Of a stretch of DNA of 5,930 nucleotides, positions 1 through 5,287 are shown in pieces. The translations under genes were made by a program, and so were the position numbers. Each line of letters opens with the position of its first letter. Positions within the stretch are counted from its first letter, which is position 1. The notes beneath the pieces were generated by a model, which saw only the letters and a program-made list of their open reading frames with translations, did no database searches and was not told the DNA's origin. This stretch comes from Prevotella sp. UBA6387 (lineage in GTDB: Bacteria > Bacteroidota > Bacteroidia > Bacteroidales > Bacteroidaceae): contig DJQL01000063.1 of assembly GCA_002437565.1 (NCBI GenBank), positions 2,188-8,117 on the forward strand. The letters are read 5' to 3'.

Positions 1-362
1 GTCTTGCCCATCTTGCCATGCACGCGCTTTGCCATCTCATCGTTGGGGTGAACCTGTATGCTCAGGTCCTTCTTCGCATCGATGAACTTGACGAGCAAAG
101 GCATCTTGCCATTATATTGCTTGCTCACGGCCTTGCCAAGGATGGCCTCCGGGGCGGCGTCGATGACAGAGATGAGGTCTTTGCCTTTTTCCGCGCCATT
201 GCTGATGGTGTCTGGGCTCGACGGGACGGCACTTACCTCCCAACTCTCGCCCACTGGGTTCTCGTGTGGGGTCAGTCCCTTGAATGGGCAGAGACGATCA
301 CCACCCCAAATGGTCTCGTGAAGATTGGGGTCAAAAAGAAAAGGATAAAGACTTGTTTTCAT
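1..362 (-). CDS. manA: Mannose-6-phosphate isomerase, class I (N-terminal part, runs off the left edge)
   Basis: Cytoplasmic zinc enzyme that interconverts mannose 6-phosphate and fructose 6-phosphate, linking mannose use and GDP-mannose synthesis to glycolysis. Reading the minus strand from the ATG at 362 gives 120 codons plus two bases with no stop. The start LYPFLFDPNLHETIWGG (residues 5-21) and then ENPVGESWEVS (34-44) are typical of the short class I isomerases of Bacteroidetes. The block PLLVKFIDAKKDLSIQVHPN (88-107) contains the QxH pair Gln103 and His105, which in this family bind the catalytic zinc. The next expected zinc ligand, the Glu of a GKTE-type motif, would lie just past the edge, where the sequence stops at GK plus an incomplete codon. 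The family is usually about 320 residues, so roughly a third is present. The leader is A-rich with no clear Shine-Dalgarno sequence and I found no convincing TAnnTTTG box. The small ORF at 549-701 is divergent. Confidence 0.93.
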   Translation of the reverse strand, partial: MKTSLYPFLFDPNLHETIWGGDRLCPFKGLTPHENPVGESWEVSAVPSSPDTISNGAEKGKDLISVIDAAPEAILGKAVSKQYNGKMPLLVKFIDAKKDLSIQVHPNDEMAKRVHGKMGK

Positions 363-383
363 TGTATGTTGTTTTTTATGTAC

Positions 384-401
384 TATAACGCTAATGTTAT
401 A
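384..401. promoter_or_regulatory. Inverted repeat in the manA leader
   Basis: TATAACGCTAATGTTATA has 6-bp arms (TATAAC/GTTATA) around a 6-nt spacer, 22 bp upstream of the manA start. Its right-hand ten bases, TAATGTTATA, also occur twice in the glnK promoter region. A role as operator is inference; the repeat itself is directly visible. Confidence 0.35.
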
Positions 402-461
402 TAACTTGAATCATGTAATGTTTATTGTGTCCGCACCGCGATATTTTTCAGGAAAAAGACG

Positions 462-486
462 TATCAAGGCCGAAAGGCTTTTGATA
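462..486. repeat. Imperfect inverted repeat in the manA/small-ORF divergent region
   Basis: TATCAA at 462-467 pairs with TTGATA at 481-486. Inside it GGCC (468-471) faces GGCT (476-479) around a GAAA loop, with one unpaired T at 480 and one G·T pair, giving ten pairs in all. The right arm overlaps the likely -33 element of the plus-strand promoter, so it could be an operator for that promoter. No gene ends upstream on the plus strand, which argues against a terminator in that direction. Confidence 0.4.
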
Positions 487-508
487 ATCCTTTTTTGTTG
501 TAACTTTG
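480..508 (+). promoter_or_regulatory. Bacteroidetes-type promoter for the small ORF
   Basis: The -7 box TAACTTTG (501-508) matches the TAnnTTTG consensus exactly. TTTG at 480-483 lies 17 nt upstream as a possible -33 element, slightly close for the usual 19-21 nt. Transcription would start near 515, leaving a leader of about 34 nt before the ATG at 549. This is the main evidence that the 50-codon ORF is expressed. Confidence 0.6.
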
Positions 509-548
509 CATGGCAAACCGATAATGCTTCAAACAAAAAAGAAATACC

Positions 549-701
549 ATGACAAAAGTTTTCACGTCGTTTGACAGCGACAACGATACCAGACGCGACG
601 AACTGATACGCACCATTGAGCACAGCGTGGAGAGGCTCACCCTCGGAGAACTGGAATCGCTCTACTACGACTTGGTGTCGAAAGACTACATCCGCAAGTG
701 A
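549..701 (+). CDS. Small hypothetical protein, 50 aa
   Basis: I do not recognise the family. The ATG at 549 opens 50 codons ending in TGA at 699-701. The first 17 residues are polar and acidic (FDSDNDTRRD around 8-17). Residues 17-50 look like two amphipathic helices, about 17-30 (DELIRTIEHSVERL) and 33-48, separated by TLG, with an aromatic YY pair at 39-40 and a basic end (YIRK). There is no signal peptide, membrane segment or cysteine, so it is probably cytoplasmic. Support for a real gene: an exact TAnnTTTG promoter about 40 nt upstream, an A-rich start region usual for this phylum, G/C-rich codons like the neighbouring genes, and an ORF that almost fills the gap before mscL. It ends 37 bp from the convergent mscL stop. 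It is too short to assign a function; a small adaptor or regulator is only a guess. Confidence 0.62.
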   Translation: MTKVFTSFDSDNDTRRDELIRTIEHSVERLTLGELESLYYDLVSKDYIRK

Positions 702-738
702 CCTCAGCGTGCCCCTCGGCGCGTTTCATGCCACAGGC

Positions 739-1167
739 TTAAAGTTTCGCGTCCTTCTCCTTCAGCAGGTCTCTTATCTCCGCGAGAAGCTTCTCCTCGT
801 TGCTCGGCTCTGGAGCCTTCACGGGTTCTTCCTTCTTCTTGCGCGCCAAACTATTGATGCCCTTCACCAACAGGAACACGCAGAATGCGATGATGACGAA
901 ATCGAGGAGGGTCTGGATGAAGTTGCCATAGTTTATCGTGGCCGCGGCCATTTTCTCAACTCCTGGAATCTCCACGGTGGGCAACGTGACCTTAAGGTCG
1001 GAGAAGTTAACGCCACCGATGAGCCAACCAATAGGCGGCATGATGATGTCGTCCACTATGCTGCTCACGATTTTGCCAAATGCGCCGCCAATGATTACAC
1101 CGACCGCCATGTCTACGGCATTGCCCTTGACGGCAAATGCCTTGAACTCCTCAAAGAATTTTCCCAT
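739..1167 (-). CDS. mscL: Large-conductance mechanosensitive channel MscL
   Basis: Inner-membrane homopentameric channel that opens at high membrane tension and releases solutes during sudden hypo-osmotic shock. The 142-residue product matches the family's usual length (E. coli about 136). It has the N-terminal amphipathic helix (MGKFFEEFKAFAVKGNAVD, 1-19). TM1 carries the conserved pore-lining AVGVIIGGAFGKIVSSIVDD (21-40) followed by IIMPPIG (41-47). A periplasmic loop spans about 52-78 and TM2 about 83-104 (from FIQTLLDFVIIAF). A basic RKKK cluster (109-112), a Pro/Ala linker and the C-terminal helical bundle segment EEKLLAEIRDLLKEK (124-138) complete the protein. The ATG at 1167 gives the usual MscL start. 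The gene stands alone, convergent with the small ORF and divergent from gap. No terminator with a T-run is evident in the 37 bp after the stop. All the family hallmarks are intact. Confidence 0.97.
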   Translation of the reverse strand: MGKFFEEFKAFAVKGNAVDMAVGVIIGGAFGKIVSSIVDDIIMPPIGWLIGGVNFSDLKVTLPTVEIPGVEKMAAATINYGNFIQTLLDFVIIAFCVFLLVKGINSLARKKKEEPVKAPEPSNEEKLLAEIRDLLKEKDAKL

Positions 1168-1207
1168 GATATTTTTAATTAATGATTATGTCGCCCTGTT
1201 TATTACC

Positions 1208-1235
1208 GCAATATATATTATAATGTGTAAGCAAA
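1208..1235 (-). promoter_or_regulatory. Weak candidate promoter for mscL
   Basis: Read on the minus strand, TTTG (1235-1232) is followed 16 nt later by TATATTGC (1215-1208), which matches the TAnnTTTG box only partly. It lies about 40 bp upstream of the mscL start. Both the spacing and the -7 match are off consensus, so this is tentative. Confidence 0.25.
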
Positions 1236-1372
1236 CCCCAATTGCTAAGTGGATATTACATACGTAAACATGGCACGCTAAATGTCAGCGCCTCAACCGC
1301 TTTTTATTGAAAGATTCTGCTTTTTTATATAATTTAATACTCAATTCATCGGCAAAATTAGAAAATATATTG

Positions 1373-1380
1373 TATCTTTG
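1373..1380 (+). promoter_or_regulatory. Bacteroidetes -7 box for gap
   Basis: TATCTTTG fits TAnnTTTG exactly and would start transcription near 1387, giving a 5' leader of about 60 nt for gap. No clear TTTG -33 element lies 19-21 nt upstream. A second match, TATTTTTG at 1415-1422, could act as a proximal promoter with a leader of less than 20 nt, but it may be a by-product of the AT-rich sequence. Confidence 0.6.
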
Positions 1381-1446
1381 CAACCGTAAAAAGGGAAAAA
1401 TTCTTTAGGAAATATATTTTTGTAACCTTTATAAACAAAAAGTAAA

Positions 1447-2523
1447 ATGGCAAACGTAAAAGTAGCTATCAATGGTTTCGGCCGTATCGGCCGTCTGGCT
1501 TTCCGCCAGATGTTCGCAGCCCCTGGTTATGAGGTTGTCGCTATCAACGACTTGACCAGCCCTAAGATGCTGGCTCAGCTCCTGAAATATGACACCACAC
1601 ACGGTGGCTATCAGGGCATCATCGGTGGCGAGAAGCAGCACACCGTAGAGTACAAGGACGCTCAGTATGCTGAGGACGGTCGCACTGTAACTGTTCCTGG
1701 TTCTATCACTGTGGACGGCAAGGAAATCACTATCTATGCTAAGCCAAACGCAGCTGATCTGCCTTGGGGCGAGCTCGATGTTGACGTGGTTCTCGAGTGC
1801 ACAGGTTTCTATACATCAAAGGCAAAGAGCGAGGCTCACCTGAAAGCTGGCGCAAAGAAGGTTGTTATCTCTGCTCCTGCTGGCAACGACCTGAAGACAA
1901 TCGTCTTCAACGTTAACCACAAGAACCTGACAACTGACGACAAGATCATCAGCGCAGCTTCTTGCACAACAAACTGCTTGGCTCCTATGGCACAGGCTCT
2001 GAACGACGTTTATCCTATCCAGACTGGTATCATGCAGACCATCCACGCTTACACTGGCGACCAGATGATTCTCGACGGTCCTCAGCGCAAGGGTAACCTC
2101 CGTCGCAGCCGCGCAGGTGCTTGCAACATCACTCCTGCTTCTTCAGGCGCAGCAAAGGCTATCGGCCTTGTTCTTCCTGAGCTGAACGGCAAGCTCATCG
2201 GTGCCGCACAGCGTGTGCCAGTGCCAGATGGCTCTACAACTCTGCTTTACGCTGTTGTCAAGGGTAAGGACGTAACTGTTGAGAAGATCAACGAGGCCAT
2301 GAAGGCTCACGCAAACGAGAGCTTCGGCTACAACGACGAGGAGATTGTCTCTTCTGATATCCTCGGCATGCGTTACGGCTCACTCTTCGACGCTACTCAG
2401 ACAATGGTAGTGAAGATCGACGACGACACTTATGAGGTGCAGGTCGTGAGCTGGTACGACAATGAGAACTCTTACACTTCTCAGATGGTTCGTACAATCA
2501 AGTACTTCGCTGAGCTGAAGTAA
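1447..2523 (+). CDS. gap: Glyceraldehyde-3-phosphate dehydrogenase, type I
   Basis: Cytoplasmic glycolytic enzyme, normally a homotetramer, that oxidises glyceraldehyde 3-phosphate with phosphate and NAD to 1,3-bisphosphoglycerate. The 358-residue product is slightly longer than the usual 330-340. The Rossmann nucleotide-binding motif is NGFGRIGR (9-16), and Asp35 in VAIND is the position that favours NAD. The catalytic block SAASCTTNCLAP (169-180) contains the nucleophile Cys173. His200 (in QTIHAYTGDQ) is the expected activating base. The C-terminal signature WYDNENSYTSQMVRT (336-350) is of the DNE-x-SY type also found in Firmicutes. Codon use is strongly biased (AAG, ATC, CTG, GCT dominate), as expected for a highly expressed gene. 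The ATG at 1447 follows an A-rich leader (AAACAAAAAGTAAA) with no classic Shine-Dalgarno sequence, normal for Bacteroidetes. It is monocistronic, with its own -7 box upstream and a strong terminator 35 bp after the stop. Confidence 0.98.
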   Translation: MANVKVAINGFGRIGRLAFRQMFAAPGYEVVAINDLTSPKMLAQLLKYDTTHGGYQGIIGGEKQHTVEYKDAQYAEDGRTVTVPGSITVDGKEITIYAKPNAADLPWGELDVDVVLECTGFYTSKAKSEAHLKAGAKKVVISAPAGNDLKTIVFNVNHKNLTTDDKIISAASCTTNCLAPMAQALNDVYPIQTGIMQTIHAYTGDQMILDGPQRKGNLRRSRAGACNITPASSGAAKAIGLVLPELNGKLIGAAQRVPVPDGSTTLLYAVVKGKDVTVEKINEAMKAHANESFGYNDEEIVSSDILGMRYGSLFDATQTMVVKIDDDTYEVQVVSWYDNENSYTSQMVRTIKYFAELK

Positions 2524-2558
2524 TACCAAAGACACACATAATCACTAAGATATGTGGA

Positions 2559-2590
2559 GCCGTCCAGTTGAGCACTGGACGGCTTTTTTT
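2559..2590 (+). terminator. Rho-independent terminator of gap
   Basis: GCCGTCCAGT (2559-2568) pairs perfectly with ACTGGACGGC (2574-2583) around a 5-nt loop, TGAGC, and is followed by seven Ts (2584-2590). A ten-bp GC-rich stem plus a T-run is a textbook intrinsic terminator, starting 35 bp after the gap stop codon. Confidence 0.95.
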
Positions 2591-2639
2591 CGTATGTCAT
2601 CATGCCACACTCTATAAGTACCCTAAATTTGGCACTAAC

Positions 2640-2668
2640 AAAAACAGCTGGCAAAAAGATGCCAGCTG
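2640..2668 (-). terminator. Rho-independent terminator of amt
   Basis: CAGCTGGCA (2645-2653) and TGCCAGCTG (2660-2668) form a perfect 9-bp stem with a 6-nt loop. Read on the minus strand the stem is followed by five Ts (the complement of 2644-2640). It begins 25 bp after the amt stop, so it terminates the glnK-amt operon, which converges on gap. Confidence 0.88.
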
Positions 2669-2693
2669 CCAATAGTGGAAATCAGGGAAACCG

Positions 2694-3956
2694 TTAGTTA
2701 TAGCAACTCTCGCCATGCTCATATATGTCGAGACCTTCTTCCTCTATGCGCTTGTCAACACGCAATCCACAAAGTTTATTGATGCCCCAGAAGAGCACAA
2801 AGCCCGTGGCTGCGGCCCAAGCGTCGATGACGAGGATGCCGAAACATTGCGCTCCAAGGAAGTTGAGCCCTCCACCATACAAGGCACCGCCGTCAACGGC
2901 GAAGAGGCCAGTCATCAATGTGCCGAAGATGCCGGAGACACCATGCACAGAACTTGCGCCCACTGGATCATCAATGTGAAGCCTTGTGTCAATGAACTCA
3001 ATGGAGAACACGAGTATTATGCCTGCTAAAAGACCTATGATTGCCGCGCCAAGCGGACTCACCAAGTCGCAGCCGGCGGTTATCGCCACCAAACCAGCAA
3101 GGATGCCATTAAGAGTCAAGGAGAACGATGGCTTGCCATATTTTATCCATGATGTGAACATGGTGCCAAGACCGCCACAAACAGCAGCAAGGTTGGTCGT
3201 CAGGAACACGTGGCTTATCGCCACACGGTTTACCTCACCAGAAGCGGCGAGCTGGGAGCCTGGGTTGAATCCGAACCAACCAAACCACAGGATAAACACG
3301 CCAAGGGCAGCAGCCATGAGATTATGGCCAGGTATGGCGTTGCTCTTGCCGTTGCGATACTTGCCAATGCGAGGGCCAAGACAAATGGCTCCAAGCAGGG
3401 CGAGCACGCCTCCAACACTGTGCACTATGGCCGAGCCTGCGAAGTCGTGAAACGTAAAGCCAAACGTGCGCATCATGAACGATGTAGCATCGCTGTCGCA
3501 AAGCCATCCTCCACCCCATGTCCAGTGACCTTCGACGGGGTAGATTATCAACGAGATGAAAAACGAATATACACAATACATAGAGAACTTAGTGCGCTCT
3601 GCCATGGCGCCAGACACGATAGTGGCGCTCGTAGCGCAGAACACGGTCTCGAATATAAGGAAGCCCTCCGTGGGCAGGCCTGACGCATTGTTATAAAAAG
3701 AAAGGTCACCAAAATTGGGCATGCCAATAAAGCCATGACCATCGCTGCCGAACATAAACCCAAACCCCACGAGCCAAAACAGTACGGAGCCTATCATGAA
3801 ATCGACAAAATTCTTGAACAAGATGTTTGCGGTATTCTTACTGCGTGTGAAGCCTGCCTCGCAAAGCGCAAAGCCTGGTTGCATGAAAAACACCAACATT
3901 GCCGCCAATAGCATCCAAACGGTGTTTATTGATATTCCTAAATCCTGTACACTCAT
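2694..3956 (-). CDS. amt: Ammonium transporter, Amt family
   Basis: Trimeric inner-membrane channel for ammonium uptake. The 420-residue product has the eleven-helix pattern of the family, starting without a long cleavable leader (WMLLAAMLVFFMQPGFALCEAGFTR, about 14-38, is TM1). Diagnostic features are CEAGFTRSKN (32-41), ETVFCATSATIVSGAMAER (103-121), DFAGSAIVH (171-179) with the first pore histidine His179, and SSVHGVSG (335-342) with the second, His338. These two correspond to the twin-histidine pair lining the AmtB pore. The C-terminal tail, RIEEEGLDIYEHGESCYN (403-420), is the conserved cytoplasmic extension through which P-II and subunit cross-talk act in AmtB. The gene follows glnK with a 32-bp gap and is surely cotranscribed with it; a terminator follows the stop. 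The usual GG in DFAGG is GS here, a mild change. The ATG at 3956 is the natural start. Confidence 0.97.
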   Translation of the reverse strand: MSVQDLGISINTVWMLLAAMLVFFMQPGFALCEAGFTRSKNTANILFKNFVDFMIGSVLFWLVGFGFMFGSDGHGFIGMPNFGDLSFYNNASGLPTEGFLIFETVFCATSATIVSGAMAERTKFSMYCVYSFFISLIIYPVEGHWTWGGGWLCDSDATSFMMRTFGFTFHDFAGSAIVHSVGGVLALLGAICLGPRIGKYRNGKSNAIPGHNLMAAALGVFILWFGWFGFNPGSQLAASGEVNRVAISHVFLTTNLAAVCGGLGTMFTSWIKYGKPSFSLTLNGILAGLVAITAGCDLVSPLGAAIIGLLAGIILVFSIEFIDTRLHIDDPVGASSVHGVSGIFGTLMTGLFAVDGGALYGGGLNFLGAQCFGILVIDAWAAATGFVLFWGINKLCGLRVDKRIEEEGLDIYEHGESCYN

Positions 3957-3988
3957 AATCTTTTACTCTTTAAGATGAAAAACATACA

Positions 3989-4345
3989 TTATTTTTCTTG
4001 CTCAGCGTTGTAAAGAGCTATGTCGCCACGCTCACCAGTGCGTATTCTAACTGTATCCTCTACTGGTATAACGAAGATACGTCCATCACCTATCTCGCCC
4101 GTACGTGCAGCGTCTTGAATGGCCTTGATGGTCTTCTCCACGTTCTTGTCGCGAACAACAACATTCATCAACACGCGCTCAATGCTGCTTGTGTCATACA
4201 TCACACCACGATAGATACGAGCTTGTCTCATCTTGCCCTCTCCCCTTACGTCATAGTAAGAAAACCATTCAATGTCAGCGGCAAGCAATGCTTCTTTCAC
4301 GTCCTCAAACTTTGTCTTGCGGATGATTGCCTCAATTTTTTTCAT
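3989..4345 (-). CDS. glnK: Nitrogen regulatory protein P-II, GlnK type
   Basis: Small trimeric cytoplasmic sensor that binds ATP/ADP and 2-oxoglutarate and, when paired with Amt, blocks the channel when nitrogen is plentiful. The product is 118 residues (family about 112). It starts MKKIEAIIRKTKFEDVKEAL like P-II proteins generally. The T-loop region, about 35-53, reads GEGKMRQARIYRGVMYD. Tyr50 aligns with the uridylylated Tyr51 of E. coli GlnB/GlnK and Tyr45 with Tyr46, with one residue fewer than E. coli. The B-loop ARTGEIGDGRIFV (80-92) and the C-terminal VRIRTGE (99-105) nucleotide-site motifs are intact. The segment after the T-loop, TSSIERVLMNVVV (52-64), replaces the FLPKVKIEIVV of proteobacteria. 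This is in line with a Bacteroidetes-type P-II, so proteobacterial-style uridylylation should not be assumed. It is the first gene of the operon with amt; an AGAGG just upstream of the ATG may help initiation. Confidence 0.93.
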   Translation of the reverse strand: MKKIEAIIRKTKFEDVKEALLAADIEWFSYYDVRGEGKMRQARIYRGVMYDTSSIERVLMNVVVRDKNVEKTIKAIQDAARTGEIGDGRIFVIPVEDTVRIRTGERGDIALYNAEQEK

Positions 4346-4360
4346 TGTAACCTCTTTTGT

Positions 4361-4370
4361 TAATGTTATA
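4361..4370. promoter_or_regulatory. Motif TAATGTTATA in the glnK leader
   Basis: This 10-mer lies 15 bp upstream of the glnK start. It recurs as its exact reverse complement at 4443-4452, overlapping the first two bases of the glnK -7 box, and again at 392-401 upstream of manA. Possible binding site; function unproven. Confidence 0.3.
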
Positions 4371-4436
4371 CGTCTTTTTAGCTATCAAAACGATGCTATT
4401 TTTTATTATACAGTATCATTATGATTATTTTAAACG

Positions 4437-4444
4437 CAAAGGTA
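4437..4444 (-). promoter_or_regulatory. Bacteroidetes -7 box for the glnK-amt operon
   Basis: Read on the minus strand this is TACCTTTG, an exact TAnnTTTG match. Transcription would start near 4430, leaving an AT-rich 5' leader of about 85 nt. A TTTC/TTTT stretch about 16-20 nt upstream may stand in for the -33 TTTG. The copy of the TAATGTTATA motif at 4443-4452 abuts the box, so a protein bound there could control access to the promoter. Confidence 0.6.
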
Positions 4445-4452
4445 TAACATTA

Positions 4453-4820
4453 TGACATAGAAAAGATAATATACATAGCATTTCATTCTAAAAATTAAGC
4501 AATTGTTACCATTTAGCATAAAATACAAGCAAACAGCTTAACAAATGATATATTTACTGCATTTTTCGTGTCATATTACAACTTCAAAGCGAATAACATA
4601 AAAACCATGCCTCATTGCAATATGACATAAAATCCATCATAGCCGCACATGATAATTACTGTTGCATGAGAATTTCACTAAAGCCCCCAACCTTCTGCAA
4701 ACAGCATGTACATTATCCAAAGGTTCGACCTGTGTACTCATAATTCCTTGTAGCTAACCCGGCATAAAATCTTGATATTTATCAAGAATATCAAATTTCG
4801 AAATATTTTTCTCCAAAATA
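4453..4820. other. AT-rich intergenic stretch without genes
   Basis: Between the glnK promoter and the tRNA-fMet promoter I find no credible coding region on either strand; the longest plus-strand ATG run noted is 25 codons (from 4666). What is visible is a scatter of short repeats: TATGACATA at 4451-4459 and again at 4621-4629, its inverted form TGTCATATT at 4569-4577, and AT-rich palindromes at 4771-4824. It may hold regulatory sites or a small RNA, but I cannot show either. Confidence 0.5.
4771..4786. promoter_or_regulatory. FNR-like palindrome upstream of tRNA-fMet
   Basis: CTTGATATTTATCAAG is a perfect inverted repeat with a 2-nt centre. It contains TTGAT-N4-ATCAA, the classical FNR/Crp-family consensus. 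Its centre is about 80 bp upstream of the predicted tRNA-fMet start. Two further AT-rich palindromes follow (ATTTCGAAAT at 4795-4804, AAAATATTTT at 4815-4824). The match is exact, but a regulatory role is inference. Confidence 0.35.
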
Positions 4821-4821
4821 T

Positions 4822-4852
4822 TTTGCACTTTAAGAATTTCACCGTACCTTTG
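4822..4852 (+). promoter_or_regulatory. Promoter of tRNA-fMet
   Basis: TTTG (4822-4825), 19 nt, then TACCTTTG (4845-4852): a complete Bacteroidetes -33/-7 promoter. Transcription would begin near 4859, giving a 5' leader of about 36 nt before the mature tRNA. Confidence 0.85.
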
Positions 4853-4894
4853 CATTCGCAATTCGGGAACGGATTAGCAATAAAGATTTAATAT

Positions 4895-4967
4895 CGCGGA
4901 GTGGAGCAGTTGGTAGCTCGCCAGGCTCATAACCTGGAGGTCGCACGTTCGAATCCTGCCTCCGCAA
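4895..4967 (+). tRNA. Initiator tRNA-fMet (anticodon CAT)
   Basis: The 73 nt fold as a cloverleaf: acceptor CGCGGAG/CTCCGCA, D-stem GAGC/GCTC, anticodon stem CCAGG/CCTGG around CTCATAA (CAT at 4928-4930), and a T-loop TTCGAAT. Three points mark it as the initiator rather than elongator tRNA-Met: the C1×A72 mismatch at the end of the acceptor stem, A11:T24 in the D-stem, and close likeness to E. coli tRNA-fMet across the D-arm. The anticodon stem has A29:T41 in place of the first of the three usual G:C pairs (30:40 and 31:39 are G:C). The T-stem GCACG/CCTGC has a C52·C62 mismatch (C at 4946). The discriminator is A at 4967 and CCA is not encoded. It has its own promoter and a downstream hairpin. 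Confidence 0.95.
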
Positions 4968-4971
4968 CTAC

Positions 4972-5009
4972 AAAGTGGAGCATATTGATTTTTCAATATG
5001 TTCCACTTT
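4972..5009 (+). terminator. Long hairpin after tRNA-fMet, likely terminator
   Basis: AAAGTGGAGCATATTGA (4972-4988) pairs with TCAATATGTTCCACTTT (4993-5009), 17 pairs with one G·T, around a TTTT loop. The sequence that follows is T-rich but interrupted (ATCTTTATTTA), so termination is likely but the T-run is poor. It begins 5 nt after the tRNA 3' end and could also help define 3' processing. Confidence 0.7.
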
Positions 5010-5225
5010 ATCTTTATTTATAATACCGTTTGACATCAAAAGCGTAAATTCCAAGTCAAATATTGAAAATGCTAACAAGCTACTCTCTAAAGCTAAACAT
5101 CACGTCGTCCAGCGACACTAAGTTTTTAACCTCTATTGCGCAGTGGTCACAGGTAGCTGATTATCTGTCCGCAACATAGGTTTACGCCATAATTTCAAGC
5201 CTTTCATAAAAAAACATTTCTAATA
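5010..5225. other. Intergenic stretch between the two tRNAs
   Basis: No convincing gene. One ATG-started run of 36 codons (5069-5179) has no promoter or recognisable sequence and is within chance expectation. No repeat of the tRNA ends or other attachment-like sequence was seen here. Confidence 0.5.
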
Positions 5226-5257
5226 TTTGGTTATTAAAAATAAAGTATGTACCTTTG
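5226..5257 (+). promoter_or_regulatory. Promoter of tRNA-Lys
   Basis: TTTG (5226-5229), 20 nt, then TACCTTTG (5250-5257). The start would be near 5264. The short 5' leader contains CGCTTT (5262-5267) and AAAGCG (5280-5285), which could pair just before the tRNA 5' end. Its separate promoter and the hairpin after tRNA-fMet indicate that the two tRNAs are independent units. Confidence 0.85.
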
Positions 5258-5287
5258 CACTCGCTTTAAAACATAAAGCAAAGCGTA

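Noticed and set aside
18..404. Plus-strand frames of 128 and 87 codons at the left edge
   Set aside because: Both are antisense to the manA fragment, which has a clear family sequence and the zinc-binding QVHP motif.
616..1182. 188-codon plus-strand reading frame across mscL
   Set aside because: It lies antisense to mscL, whose product matches its family along the full length. The plus-strand translation is rich in His, Asp and Arg with no recognisable fold.
1270..1290. Possible sigma-54 promoter, from TGGCACG at 1270-1276
   Set aside because: The required downstream TTGC element is missing at the correct spacing, and gap already has a TAnnTTTG box.
1282..1306. AGCG/CGCT hairpin followed by TTTTTA as a terminator
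   Set aside because: Only four pairs with a 7-nt loop, and no plus-strand gene ends upstream.
2715..3683. Several plus-strand reading frames of 84-157 codons opposite amt
   Set aside because: They overlap one another and are antisense to a complete Amt gene; their translations are low-quality shadows without family features.
4666..4743. 25-codon frame in the glnK/tRNA-fMet intergenic region
   Set aside because: Very short, no promoter, no codon bias.
5069..5179. 36-codon ATG-started frame between the tRNAs
   Set aside because: No -7 box at a fitting distance, no recognisable sequence, and a length within chance for this DNA.
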